Part shown: piece by piece, positions 15,485-23,590 of the stretch | Layout: each line of letters begins with the position of its first letter | How positions within the stretch are numbered: the stretch's first letter is position 1 | Origin: Hydrogenophaga sp. | Lineage (GTDB): Bacteria > Pseudomonadota > Gammaproteobacteria > Burkholderiales > Burkholderiaceae_C | Assembly: GCA_016741995.1 (NCBI GenBank) | Contig: JACVCO010000010.1 | Span: forward strand, 1-64,000 | Direction: 5' to 3' | DNA: 64,000 bases | Notes under the pieces: generated by a model | Seen by the model: only the letters and a program-made list of their open reading frames with translations | Databases searched by the model: none | What the model was told of the DNA's origin: nothing | Translations under genes and position numbers: made by a program

Positions 15485-17089
15485 ATGGCAAACCTAGCTA
15501 TCCAGGTACCAGGGTTCGGTGAAGTTCTTGGCGAAGCGCCTTTAGTAATTCTGGGCCCCAACGGATCTGGTAAGACTAGGCTCGCGCAGCAGATCGCAAC
15601 TCAGAATCCAGCTACATCAATCGGTGCCCAGCGCCGCACTTGGATCGACGACAGCCTCCCTGTCCAGGAAGAGGCGCAACTGCGTGGTCAAGTGCAGGGA
15701 CAAATCAACCAGTGGAGACAGCGGGCATGGTATCCAACCGAGGAGATTAACCATCTTCTCTCATCGATCATTCAGGAGCACACGGAGAAGCTCACGAAAC
15801 GGAACGACGAGTCTATAAGGCAGGGTGTTCCACTGGATCCAATTACGGACACAAAGCTAATGCAGCTCCAGCAGCTCTGGGGAAAGGTCTACCCATTCCG
15901 CAGGCTCGAGATTGGAGGTTTTTTCCCCAAGGTGCGCCGCGTAGATGGACTAGGCCCCGACGCTCCTTACTCCCTTCGAGACATGAGCGATGGAGAGCGG
16001 ACTATTTTGTATATGGCTGCGCGCGTTCTGACTTGTGACCAGCCGGTGCTGGTTGTCGACGAACCAGAGCTTCATCTTCATAGTCGACTCTCGATCAAAT
16101 TCTGGACGGAAGCGGAATCACTCAGACGCGATTGTCGATTTGTGTACGTGACGCACGATCTCAACTTCGCCATGTCGCGCATAAGCGCAACGGTGCTGGC
16201 CGTTGGAGCCAGGAACGCAGCGCAGGTTGTAGACGTTTCAGCACTTCCTGCGGATGTTGTTCAAGAAGTCTTAGGCGCAGCAACTTTGCCGTTCTATGCG
16301 TCCCGCATTGTTTTTTTTGAGGGCGAGCGCAACGCTGGCTTTGCCGAAGAGTTCTTTCAGGCCTGGTTTAGCGGCAATGAGACGTTCGCGCTTCCTGTCG
16401 GCGGCATGGACGCAGTGCTGGCAGCGGTCTCCGGTCTCCAGTCCACCGGCATGGCGGGGGGCGAGGTAATAGGACTTGTCGACAGAGACTACTACTCCGA
16501 CGAGGCACTTCGCTCACTCCCGGCCAACACATTCGTTCTCTCAGTACATGAGGTCGAAAGCCTTTTGTGCCTTCCAGCGGTGGTCCGCGTGATTGCAAGT
16601 TATCTGGGAAAAGATCCTGATGTCGTGCTAAACGCGTTCCACGATCGCGTTCGAGCGGAGTTCCGTGGCCAAACTCTAAGTGGAGTCGTGGCCAGAAGGG
16701 TTCGCGCAAGGATCGGCGATCTGCTGCAGGGTGTGTTCGCTCCGGATCAGATCGACGGAGACGTTCATACGACCGCGACTAAGCACGAGGAGGCGATGGC
16801 CGCTCACGACTTTCCGGCGCGCACGCGTGCTCAATTCCTGGAAGAGCATCGACGAGTGACTTCTGCGATTGCAAACTGCGACGAAGCCATGCTTGCAGTA
16901 TTGCCGGGAAAGCATCTCATCAGCCTTCTGGGTAGCACGCTTGGGTTTGGCAAAGTTGATGGAGGGCTGCCCGGCTTGATAGTTCGAGCTTTGCTGGCAC
17001 CCATCAGGCCAGACGATGCTATGTCGATGCTCGGCGTAGCCGTCGGTAACGCTCTTGTAGGCTATCTCCCACCGCGGCGGCACGAATAG
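15485..17089 (+). CDS. AAA (SMC/OLD-like) ATPase fused to a TOPRIM/DUF4435-like domain
   Basis: A 534-residue two-domain protein. Residues 1-260 are an ABC-type AAA ATPase: Walker A GPNGSGKT (about 24-31), signature-like MSDGERTILY (about 168-177), Walker B VLVVDEPEL with Asp192-Glu193, and a switch VTHD. Residues 265-534 look like a TOPRIM fold of the DUF4435 type: VFFEGERN with Glu279, GLVDRDYYSDE with Asp333-x-Asp335, then VHEVESLLCLP. The combination resembles OLD-family nucleases and especially the PARIS anti-phage system, where an AAA protein (AriA) and a DUF4435 TOPRIM protein (AriB) work together; fused forms are known. Here the two are in one chain and sit after a nuclease-like gene. 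ATG 15485 has GGGAGG upstream. Defence function is inference. Confidence 0.7.
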   Translation: MANLAIQVPGFGEVLGEAPLVILGPNGSGKTRLAQQIATQNPATSIGAQRRTWIDDSLPVQEEAQLRGQVQGQINQWRQRAWYPTEEINHLLSSIIQEHTEKLTKRNDESIRQGVPLDPITDTKLMQLQQLWGKVYPFRRLEIGGFFPKVRRVDGLGPDAPYSLRDMSDGERTILYMAARVLTCDQPVLVVDEPELHLHSRLSIKFWTEAESLRRDCRFVYVTHDLNFAMSRISATVLAVGARNAAQVVDVSALPADVVQEVLGAATLPFYASRIVFFEGERNAGFAEEFFQAWFSGNETFALPVGGMDAVLAAVSGLQSTGMAGGEVIGLVDRDYYSDEALRSLPANTFVLSVHEVESLLCLPAVVRVIASYLGKDPDVVLNAFHDRVRAEFRGQTLSGVVARRVRARIGDLLQGVFAPDQIDGDVHTTATKHEEAMAAHDFPARTRAQFLEEHRRVTSAIANCDEAMLAVLPGKHLISLLGSTLGFGKVDGGLPGLIVRALLAPIRPDDAMSMLGVAVGNALVGYLPPRRHE

Positions 17090-17284
17090 AAGCTGCCAAG
17101 CCTGCGAGGTGCTGTGGTTTGCGCTGCATGTGCCAGTGCTTGGCGCTCCGACGTCATCGACCGCTCAGCCCAAACGTTGAACGGCTGCCTTACACGTTGT
17201 GCAAATGCGGCCTTCCGCGATCGCAGTCAGCTGCATTCCGATGACAACCGCAGGAATCGCTGCAACCCAGACTCTCGTCAGAAG
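17090..17284. other. Right edge of accessory island, no gene seen
   Basis: About 195 bp after the AAA/TOPRIM gene without a supported frame. It contains CCCAAACGTTGAAC (17169-17182), whose GTTGAAC part fits the attC R' core GTTRRRY and repeats the motif in front of the two previous genes. Confidence 0.35.
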
Positions 17285-17625
17285 AGCAAAACGCCGGCAC
17301 GCTGCCGGGCTGTTATTGGGTGCTCACGCATCCGAAGGAAGCATCACCACGTCGCCACGGCATGATCTCCAGCGCCTGAACCAAGGCCGAGTGATTGATC
17401 TCACCGAGCCCGTGCACTGCGCAGGCCTGTATCGGCTGCCCGCGCTTGCCGTCTGCGGCAGCGCCACGCCCAGTTTGCGCGCCCTGCAGCGGCAGGCCCG
17501 GGTCTTTCTGGTGCAGCTTGATGCAAATACCCGGGTTGAAGGTGCGCTTGATCATGCGTTCGACGTGCACTTCCAGATTGCGGCTGGCGGCAAAGCCGCC
17601 CATCAGGCATTCCAGTACCCTCGGC
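17285..17625 (-). pseudogene. Decayed duplicate of the garR 3' end and its terminator
   Basis: On the minus strand this segment translates piecewise into the C-terminal third of the tartronate semialdehyde reductase encoded at 18232-19116: LMGGFAASR, ERMIKRTFNPG, KLHQKD, then after local frame changes QACAVHGLGE and HSALVQALEIM. The first two thirds of the gene are absent. The homology continues past the stop into a degraded copy of the terminator (AAAACGCCGGCACGCTGCCGG near 17288, compare 18176). It marks an old duplication or recombination next to the island. Confidence 0.85.
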
Positions 17626-17685
17626 CCATCTCGAAAGTCAGGTAGCCGCCGGCTCCCCAGCCCTCTTGATGAAAAAGGGATCACC

Positions 17686-18123
17686 TTGGAACTTCAGATC
17701 ATCCTCACCGTCGTGCAGCCGCCGCCCGGCGTGTTGTTTGCCGTGCAACGCGGTCGCGATGAGCTGTTGCCGCCTTACGCGCAGACCGCCGAGTCCCTGT
17801 CCTTTGCCCTCACCGTGAGGCTGGGGCCGGCGCGCACCGATGGCTCGTTCAACTTTCTGGGCCCGTATGCGCAGGGCACGCCCGACGATCGGTTCGTCTA
17901 CGTGAACTCGGGCGTTCGCGCGGGGCAGGCCGACACGCCGTGGGAGCGGCGCGCCAAGATCAAGCTCGGTGGCATTCCGCGGGAGTTGGTGGAGGCCGCG
18001 GCCGGTGTGCCGCACCGCGCGGTGCAGGCGCACATTCACGGCACCATGCGCGACGGTGGGCCGGTGTGCGCCAGCGTGGCGCCACCGGCGATTGCCTGGC
18101 AACTGGTGAAGGCCGGCGGGTAG
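17686..18123 (+). CDS. DUF5990 family protein
   Basis: A 145-residue protein fitting DUF5990: an opening ELQIILTVVQPPPGVLFAVQ, the core FNFLGPYAQG followed by RFVYVNSG and AGQADTPWERRAKI, and the end MRDGGPVCASV. Function is unknown. The start is probably TTG 17686, with AAGGGA (17675-17680) upstream; no ATG precedes the conserved part. The gene lies between the decayed garR copy and the intact garR (convergent with it). Confidence 0.72.
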   Translation: MELQIILTVVQPPPGVLFAVQRGRDELLPPYAQTAESLSFALTVRLGPARTDGSFNFLGPYAQGTPDDRFVYVNSGVRAGQADTPWERRAKIKLGGIPRELVEAAAGVPHRAVQAHIHGTMRDGGPVCASVAPPAIAWQLVKAGG

Positions 18124-18174
18124 GCTGGCTCGCTCGCTCGCTCAGCGCGGCAGTTTGCGCAATCCGTATCGCCC

Positions 18175-18206
18175 AAAAAAACGCCGGCATGCAGCCGGCG
18201 TTTTTT
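18175..18206. terminator. Bidirectional terminator between DUF5990 gene and garR
   Basis: AAAAAACGCCGGC / GCCGGCGTTTTTT with loop ATGCA, a 13-bp perfect stem with A and T runs. It can end transcription from both converging genes. Confidence 0.92.
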
Positions 18207-18231
18207 CTGGAGCGCATGCGCCGGAAGGGCT

Positions 18232-19116
18232 TTACCCCTTTGCCACCGCATGCTCCGCCATGATCTCCAGCGCCTGCACCAGCGCCGAGTGATCCAGCTC
18301 ACCCAACCCGTGCGCCGCACAGGCCTGCATCAGTTGCGCCGCACTCGCCGTCTGCGGCAGGGCCACGCCCAGTTCGCGCGCGCCCTGCAGGGCCAGGCCC
18401 AGGTCTTTCTGGTGCAGCTTGATGCGGAAGCCCGGGTTGAAGGTGCGCTTGATCATGCGTTCGCCGTGCACTTCCAGAATGCGGCTGGCGGCGAAGCCGC
18501 CCATCAGGGCTTCGCGCACCTTGGCCGGGTCGGCGCCGGCCTTGCTGGCGAACACCAGGGCTTCGCTCACGGCGGCGATGTTGAGCGCCACGATGATCTG
18601 GTTGGCCACCTTGGTGGTCTGGCCGTCGCCATTGCCGCCCACCAAAGTGATGTTCTTGCCCATGCATTCCAGCAGCGGCTTCACGCGCTCGAACACGGCC
18701 GCATCACCACCACACATGATGGTGAGGGTGCCGGCCTTGGCGCCCACTTCGCCGCCCGAGACGGGCGCGTCGATGTAGTCGGCACCGAGTTCGTTGATGC
18801 GTTTGGCGAAGGCCTTGGTGGCCATGGGCGAGATGGAGCTCATGTCCACCACCACCTTGCCTTTGCCGATGCCTTCGGCCACACCGCCTTTGCCGAACAG
18901 CACGGCTTCCACGTCGGGCGTGTCGGGCACCATGGTGAAGATCACCTCGGCCTCGCGCGCCACGGCGGCGGCGCTGTCCACGCGCACGCCACCGGCGGCG
19001 GTGATGGCCTCGGGCACCTGGCTGCGGGTGTACACGGTGAGCGCGTGGCCCTTGTTGACGAGGTGCAGGGCCATGGGCGTGCCCATGATGCCCAGGCCGA
19101 TGAATCCGACTTTCAT
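18232..19116 (-). CDS. garR: 2-hydroxy-3-oxopropionate (tartronate semialdehyde) reductase
   Basis: A 294-residue beta-hydroxyacid dehydrogenase. The N-terminal Rossmann motif is GFIGLGIMGTPMA; the substrate-binding signature DAPVSGGEVGAKAGTLTIMCGG follows; the catalytic Lys lies in the helix KVANQIIVALNIAAVSEAL. It reduces tartronate semialdehyde to D-glycerate, the last step of hexarate breakdown after GarL. The gene is the last of the minus-strand run gudD-garL-garR, and a terminator follows. The close neighbours make GarR more likely than 3-hydroxyisobutyrate dehydrogenase. Confidence 0.92.
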   Translation of the reverse strand: MKVGFIGLGIMGTPMALHLVNKGHALTVYTRSQVPEAITAAGGVRVDSAAAVAREAEVIFTMVPDTPDVEAVLFGKGGVAEGIGKGKVVVDMSSISPMATKAFAKRINELGADYIDAPVSGGEVGAKAGTLTIMCGGDAAVFERVKPLLECMGKNITLVGGNGDGQTTKVANQIIVALNIAAVSEALVFASKAGADPAKVREALMGGFAASRILEVHGERMIKRTFNPGFRIKLHQKDLGLALQGARELGVALPQTASAAQLMQACAAHGLGELDHSALVQALEIMAEHAVAKG

Positions 19117-19141
19117 GCCTGTGTTCCGGTAGGGGGGTGAA

Positions 19142-20010
19142 TCAGTAACCGCTCTGGGGCTTGATGGTCTGCAAGCCGCCGCGCATGGTGTTGACGATCT
19201 GCTGCGCGCCCGCGGCCATCAGGCGCGCGTCGGAGCTGACGGTGACGAACTGGAAGCCCATGCCGATGCGTTTGAGCGCGGCCTCGGGCGTGCCGTTGTG
19301 GATGCCGGCCACGATGCCGTGCGCCTTGGCGCGCGCCAGAATGGGCTGAATCGCCGCGCTCGGTGCGGGGCGTTTGGGACGCCCTCCACGATTCCGGTCC
19401 CCTTGGCGGCGCCCGGAGTGGGCCGGACCTCCTCCGCCGCCTTGGGGTCGAGGTCGTCGAAGGTGGGCTTGCAGCCCAGCGCGAGCGACAAATCCGACGG
19501 GCCGATGTAGACCGCGTCGAGCCCGGGCGTGGCCAGGATGTCGTCGAGGTTCTCCAGCGCCTGCGCGGTCTCGATCATCGCGAAGGCGACGATGGTGTCG
19601 TTGGCGTGTTGCGGGTAATCGGCGCCGCCGTAGAGCAGGGCACGCACGGGGCCGAAGCTGCGCGTGCCTTTGGGCGCGTAGTGCGTGTAAGCCACCAGCT
19701 TTTCAGCATCCGCCCGCGTGTTCACCATGGGGCAGATCACGCCGTAGGCACCGGCGTCCAGCACCTTCATCAGGATGCCGGGCTCCAGCCAGGGCACGCG
19801 CACCACGGGCACGGTGTTGGTGGTGCTCACGGCCTGCAGCATGGGCACCATGCTGGTGTAGTCCACCACGCCGTGCTGCAGGTCGATGGTGAGGGAATCC
19901 CAGCCCTGGTGGGCCATGGTCTCGGCCGAGAAGCTGTTGGGGATGGCGAGCCAGCCATTCACCACGGCGCCGCCCTGGGCCCAGATCTCGCGCAGTCGGT
20001 TCGGTCTCAT
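19142..20010 (-). pseudogene. garL: 2-dehydro-3-deoxyglucarate aldolase (HpcH/HpaI family), frameshifted by an insert
   Basis: From ATG 20010 the frame codes for a normal HpcH/HpaI aldolase: EIWAQGGAVVNGWLAIPN, DSLTIDLQHGVVDY with the catalytic-His region, VICPMVNTRADAEKLV, and YIGPSDLSLALG. After DPKAAEEV the reading frame enters a 68-bp foreign-looking segment. The expected C-terminus (AAIQPILARAKAHGI, GFQFVTVSSDARLMAAG, ending KPQSGY and TGA at 19142-19144) continues in another frame. Read as is, translation runs in the wrong frame to 19219 and loses about 70 family residues. The enzyme splits 5-keto-4-deoxyglucarate into pyruvate and tartronate semialdehyde. Either the gene is inactive, or the assembly has an error here. 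Flanking gudD and garR look intact. Confidence 0.85.
19358..19425. repeat. 68-bp hairpin-rich insert inside garL
   Basis: The segment between the codons for EEV and AAIQP has no counterpart in the aldolase family. It contains GGGCGT-TTGGG-ACGCCC and, further on, TCCGG...CCGGA around GGCGGCGCC, i.e. two nested hairpins. It looks like a REP/MITE-type small element. No second copy was noticed in the window. Confidence 0.5.
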
Positions 20011-20029
20011 GCGGGGTTGTTCTTGTGGT

Positions 20030-21376
20030 TCAGCGGTCCATGCAGGGCCGCTTGGGGTTGAAGGTCCAGTTCGGGATCAGGTACTGCATCGCGGTCGCGT
20101 CGTCGCGCGCACCCAGGCCGTGCTGTTGGTAGAGCTGGTGGGCTTTTTCCACCTCGGCCATGTCCAGTTCAATGCCCAGGCCGGGCTTCTTCGGCACGGC
20201 CACGTGGCCGCCGGCGATCTTAAGCGGCTCCTTCGTGAGTCGCTGTCCGTCCTGCCAGATCCAGTGCGTGTCGATGGCGGTGACCTTGCCCGGCGCGGCC
20301 GCGCCCACGTGCGTGAACATGGCCAGCGACACGTCGAAGTGGTTGTTGGAGTGCGAGCCCCAGGTCAGGCCCCAGTCGCGGCAGGTCTGCGCCACGCGCA
20401 CGCTGCCGGCCATGGTCCAGAAGTGCGGGTCGGCCAGGGGAATGTCGACCGACTGCAGCGACAGTGCGTGCGTGAGCTGGCGCCAGTCGGTGGCGACCAT
20501 GTTGGTGGCCGTGGGTAGGCCGGTGGCGCGGCGGAACTCGGCCATCACCTCGCGGCCCGAGAAGCCTTCTTCGGCGCCACACGGGTCTTCGGCGTAAGCC
20601 ACCACACCGCGCATGCGCTGGCCCAGGCGGATCGCGTCTTTCAGCAACCAGCCGCCATTGGGGTCGAGCGTCACGCGCGCGTCGGGGAAGCGCTCGTGCA
20701 GCGCGGTCACGGCGTCCACCTCTTCGTCGCCGCGCAGCACGCCGCCCTTGAGCTTGAAATCGTTGAAGCCGTAGCGCTCGCGCGCGGCCTCGGCCAGGCG
20801 CACCACGGCCTCGGGTGTCATGGCCTTCTCGTGGCGCAGGCGGAACCAGGCGTTGTCGGCGCCCGGTTCGCTGGCGTAGGGCAGGTCGGTCTTCGTGCGG
20901 TCGCCCACGAAGAACAGGTAGCCCAGCATCTCCACCGATTCGCGCTGCTGGCCTTCGCCGAGCAGCGCGGCCACCGGCACTTCCAGGTGCTGGCCCAGCA
21001 AATCAAGCAGCGCAGATTCCACGGCCGTGACGGCGTGGATCGCGGTGCGCAAATCGAAGGTCTGCAGGCCGCGCCCGCCGGCATCGCGGTCGGCAAAGCG
21101 GGTCTGCAGTTCGCGCAACACGCGCTGGTGGTCGCCGATGGAACGGCCCACCACCAGCTCGCGCGCGTCTTCCAGCGTCTGGCGGATCTTCTCGCCCCCG
21201 GGCACCTCACCCACACCGGTGCGGCCTGCGCTGTCGCGCAGGATCAGCAGGTTGCGCGTGAAGAAGGGCGCGTGCGCCCCGCTCAGGTTGAGCAACATGC
21301 CGTCGCGGCCCGCGACGGGAATGGCAATGAGCTCGGTGACGCGCGGCGTGGTGCCGACGGGGACGGGGTTCAGCAT
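20030..21376 (-). CDS. gudD: Glucarate dehydratase
   Basis: A 448-residue enolase-superfamily protein with the GudD pattern: [25 protein letters not shown] at the start, KLKGG with the catalytic lysines, TLDPNGGW and [11 protein letters not shown] for metal binding, and [19 protein letters not shown] plus GSHSNNHFD with the catalytic His. It dehydrates D-glucarate (or L-idarate) to 5-keto-4-deoxyglucarate. It is followed 19 bp downstream by garL and preceded by a Bug binding protein gene 7 bp upstream, all one operon on the minus strand. Confidence 0.94.
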   Translation of the reverse strand: MLNPVPVGTTPRVTELIAIPVAGRDGMLLNLSGAHAPFFTRNLLILRDSAGRTGVGEVPGGEKIRQTLEDARELVVGRSIGDHQRVLRELQTRFADRDAGGRGLQTFDLRTAIHAVTAVESALLDLLGQHLEVPVAALLGEGQQRESVEMLGYLFFVGDRTKTDLPYASEPGADNAWFRLRHEKAMTPEAVVRLAEAARERYGFNDFKLKGGVLRGDEEVDAVTALHERFPDARVTLDPNGGWLLKDAIRLGQRMRGVVAYAEDPCGAEEGFSGREVMAEFRRATGLPTATNMVATDWRQLTHALSLQSVDIPLADPHFWTMAGSVRVAQTCRDWGLTWGSHSNNHFDVSLAMFTHVGAAAPGKVTAIDTHWIWQDGQRLTKEPLKIAGGHVAVPKKPGLGIELDMAEVEKAHQLYQQHGLGARDDATAMQYLIPNWTFNPKRPCMDR

Positions 21377-21383
21377 GGTGCGA

Positions 21384-22334
21384 TCAGTCCGCCTTGATGT
21401 TGCGCGAGGTGATCAGCTTCTGCCAGCGCGCGAACTCGGCGGCCTGGAACTTGGTGAACTCCTCGGGCGTGTTGGCCACGACCTCGAAGCCCACTTCAAC
21501 CAGCTTGGGCTTGACGGCCGGGTCGTTCAGCGTTTCCTTGATGGCGGTGTACAGCTTGTTCTTGATGTCCGCCGGCAGGCCCTTGGGCGCGGCGATGGCC
21601 TGCCACGAATAGACGTTGGCTTCCTTGATGCCGAGTTCTTCGAGCGTGGGCACGTCGGGCAGCAGGGGCGAGCGCTGGGCGCTGGTGATGGACAGCGCGC
21701 GCAGCTTGCCGGCGCGGATCTGCGGCATGGCGGTGTTGATGTTCATGAACGACGAATCCACCTGGTTGCCCAGCAGGTCGGTCATCACGGGGCCGCCGCC
21801 CTTGTAGGGCACGTGCACGCCGCTGGTGCCGGTCTGCTGCCAGTAGAGCTCGGCGGTCAGGTGGTCGGACGAGCCGTTGCCCGAGGAGGCAAAGGTCATC
21901 TTGCCGGGGTTGGCCTTCTGGTACGCAATCACCTCGGCCATGCTCTTGTGCGGCGAGGCGGCGGGCACCACCAGCACGTTGGGCGCCTGCACGGCCACGG
22001 TGATGTAGTCGAAGTCTTTCGTGGCGTCGTAGGTCACCTTGGTCAGGTGCGGCGCAATCACGTACGGGCCGAGCGAGGACACGAAGATGGTGTGGCCGTC
22101 GGGCGCGGCGCGCACCACCAGCGTGGCGCCGATGGTGCCGGTGGCGCCGGGCTTGTTGTCCACCACGAAGGTGCCGCCGAACTTTTCCTGCAGCTTGGGC
22201 TGCAGCGTGCGGGCGATGGCATCGGTGGAGCCGCCGGGCGGGAAGGGCACCACGAGGGTGACGGGTTTCGTCGGCCAGGCCATGGCCGAGGTCAGGGTCA
22301 TGGTGGCGCCGAGCGCGCACAGCAGCTTCTTCAT
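21384..22334 (-). CDS. Bug family tripartite tricarboxylate transporter substrate-binding protein
   Basis: A 316-residue exported binding protein with a signal peptide at residues 1-19 ([16 protein letters not shown]) and the Bug/TctC core: [23 protein letters not shown], then [12 protein letters not shown] and [19 protein letters not shown]. It opens the hexarate operon (Bug-gudD-garL-garR), so glucarate or a related acid is a likely ligand. No TctA/TctB permease is present in the window, which is usual for this expanded family. ATG 22334 has AGGAG upstream. Two perfect operator palindromes lie 48-90 bp upstream of its start. Confidence 0.9.
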   Translation of the reverse strand: MKKLLCALGATMTLTSAMAWPTKPVTLVVPFPPGGSTDAIARTLQPKLQEKFGGTFVVDNKPGATGTIGATLVVRAAPDGHTIFVSSLGPYVIAPHLTKVTYDATKDFDYITVAVQAPNVLVVPAASPHKSMAEVIAYQKANPGKMTFASSGNGSSDHLTAELYWQQTGTSGVHVPYKGGGPVMTDLLGNQVDSSFMNINTAMPQIRAGKLRALSITSAQRSPLLPDVPTLEELGIKEANVYSWQAIAAPKGLPADIKNKLYTAIKETLNDPAVKPKLVEVGFEVVANTPEEFTKFQAAEFARWQKLITSRNIKAD

Positions 22335-22381
22335 GGTGGGTTGTCTCCTGTCGGGGGGAATCGGATGGCGAGGCTCCATTT

Positions 22382-22393
22382 GGTACCGGTACC
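22382..22393. promoter_or_regulatory. LacI-type operator O1 of the hexarate operon
   Basis: GGTACCGGTACC, a perfect 12-bp palindrome, flanked as TTTGGTACCGGTACCAAA. It is upstream of the Bug gene on the minus strand. Confidence 0.75.
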
Positions 22394-22412
22394 AAATGGA
22401 GTTGGCGTGCAT

Positions 22413-22424
22413 GGTACCGGTACC
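22413..22424. promoter_or_regulatory. LacI-type operator O2 of the hexarate operon
   Basis: Second exact copy of GGTACCGGTACC, 31 bp (three helix turns) from O1, so both lie on the same face of the DNA. Confidence 0.75.
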
Positions 22425-22462
22425 AAATGGGGGCGTCAATGTTTGTTGATCGATTGCCCGGG

Positions 22463-23491
22463 TCAGGTGGTTTCGCGTTCGACGATGGAGAAGCCGAGGT
22501 CGAACACCGAGGGCGAGACCTCGCGGCCCTCGGCGCGGTCGATCAGGCAGCGCGCCGCCAGCCGCCCCATCTCGGCGCCGTTGATGCGCACCGTGCTGAG
22601 CGCTGGCGCCATGTCGGCCGCGAAGGACACGTCGCCGAAACCGATCAGCGCGAGGCGTTCGGGCACCGCCACGCCGCGCACGCGCGCCTCGGTGGCCACG
22701 CCCAGGGCCAGCAGGTCGGAGCTGCAGAACACGGCGTCGGTGTCGGGCGCCTCGGCCAGCAGCCGCACCAGGGCTTCGCGCCCGCTGTGCAGCGAACGTT
22801 GCGCGCCCACGTTGATCTCGGTGACGGGGCCGTGGCCGGCCTGCGCCACCGCTTCGGCAAAGGCGCTGGCGCGGCGCGCGGCGCGTTCGTCGTCGGCGCG
22901 GATGAGCGCGAGCCGGCGCCGCCCCTTGCCCAGGAGAAAGCGCGCCACGGCGCGCCCGCTGTCGGCGTGCGAGAAACCCACCAGCATGTCCACCGGCGTG
23001 GGGGTCAGATCCCAGGTCTCGACCACCGGAATGCCCGAGGCCAACAGGCGCGTGCGGCCCTGGCTGGGGCGCAGGATGCCGGTGAGGAAGATGCCGTCGG
23101 GCCGGCGGCCCACGATGGCTTCGAGCAGGGCTTCCTCGCGCTCGGGCGAGTAGTCGGATTGGCCGAGCATGAGCTGGTAACCGGCGCCGAAGAGCGTGTC
23201 GTTCAGGGCTTCGATGGTGGGCATGAAGACCGACATGACCGTGCTGGGCACCACCGCGGCGATGAGCCGGCTGCGGGAGGAGGCCAGGCCGCCGGCCAGG
23301 CGGTTGGGCACGTAGCCGGTCTTCTGCACCACGGCCAGCACCTTCTGCCGCACGTCGGGCGACACCTGTTCGGGCGTGTTGAGGACGCGCGACACGGTGA
23401 TGGGCGCCACCCCGGCCAGGCGGGCCACATCGCGCACGGTGATGGCCCCGCTGCTGCGGCGGGAACGCCGGGTGTTGTCGGATTCTTTCAT
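22463..23491 (-). CDS. LacI-family repressor of the hexarate genes
   Basis: A 342-residue LacI-family regulator. The helix-turn-helix is TVRDVARLAGVAPITVSRVLN (first part of residues 18-38), the hinge helix is RLAGGLASSRS, and a sugar-binding-like core follows. Start ATG 23491 (MKESDNTRRSRR) is preferred; the open frame upstream would read across the operator. It lies between the Bug-gudD-garL-garR operon and the divergent garD gene. The same palindrome GGTACCGGTACC lies at both promoter regions, so it very likely controls all of them and itself. The inducer is probably a hexarate or breakdown product. Confidence 0.88.
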   Translation of the reverse strand: MKESDNTRRSRRSSGAITVRDVARLAGVAPITVSRVLNTPEQVSPDVRQKVLAVVQKTGYVPNRLAGGLASSRSRLIAAVVPSTVMSVFMPTIEALNDTLFGAGYQLMLGQSDYSPEREEALLEAIVGRRPDGIFLTGILRPSQGRTRLLASGIPVVETWDLTPTPVDMLVGFSHADSGRAVARFLLGKGRRRLALIRADDERAARRASAFAEAVAQAGHGPVTEINVGAQRSLHSGREALVRLLAEAPDTDAVFCSSDLLALGVATEARVRGVAVPERLALIGFGDVSFAADMAPALSTVRINGAEMGRLAARCLIDRAEGREVSPSVFDLGFSIVERETT

Positions 23492-23505
23492 TTGCGGCGT
23501 AGAAT

Positions 23506-23517
23506 GGTACCGGTACC
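23506..23517. promoter_or_regulatory. LacI-type operator O3 between the regulator and garD
   Basis: Third exact copy of GGTACCGGTACC, 14 bp before the regulator start and 73 bp before the garD start; suited to control both directions. Confidence 0.75.
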
Positions 23518-23590
23518 AAGCGCTTCGCGGAAGTGCCCCGTCCATGGGGACGGTCGCCGGGAGCGCGCCGAATCATAGGAGACGCGGATC

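Noticed and set aside
17199-17645. Plus-strand open frame over the right edge of the island.
   Set aside because: It is the antisense of the decayed garR fragment; the minus-strand translation matches GarR directly.
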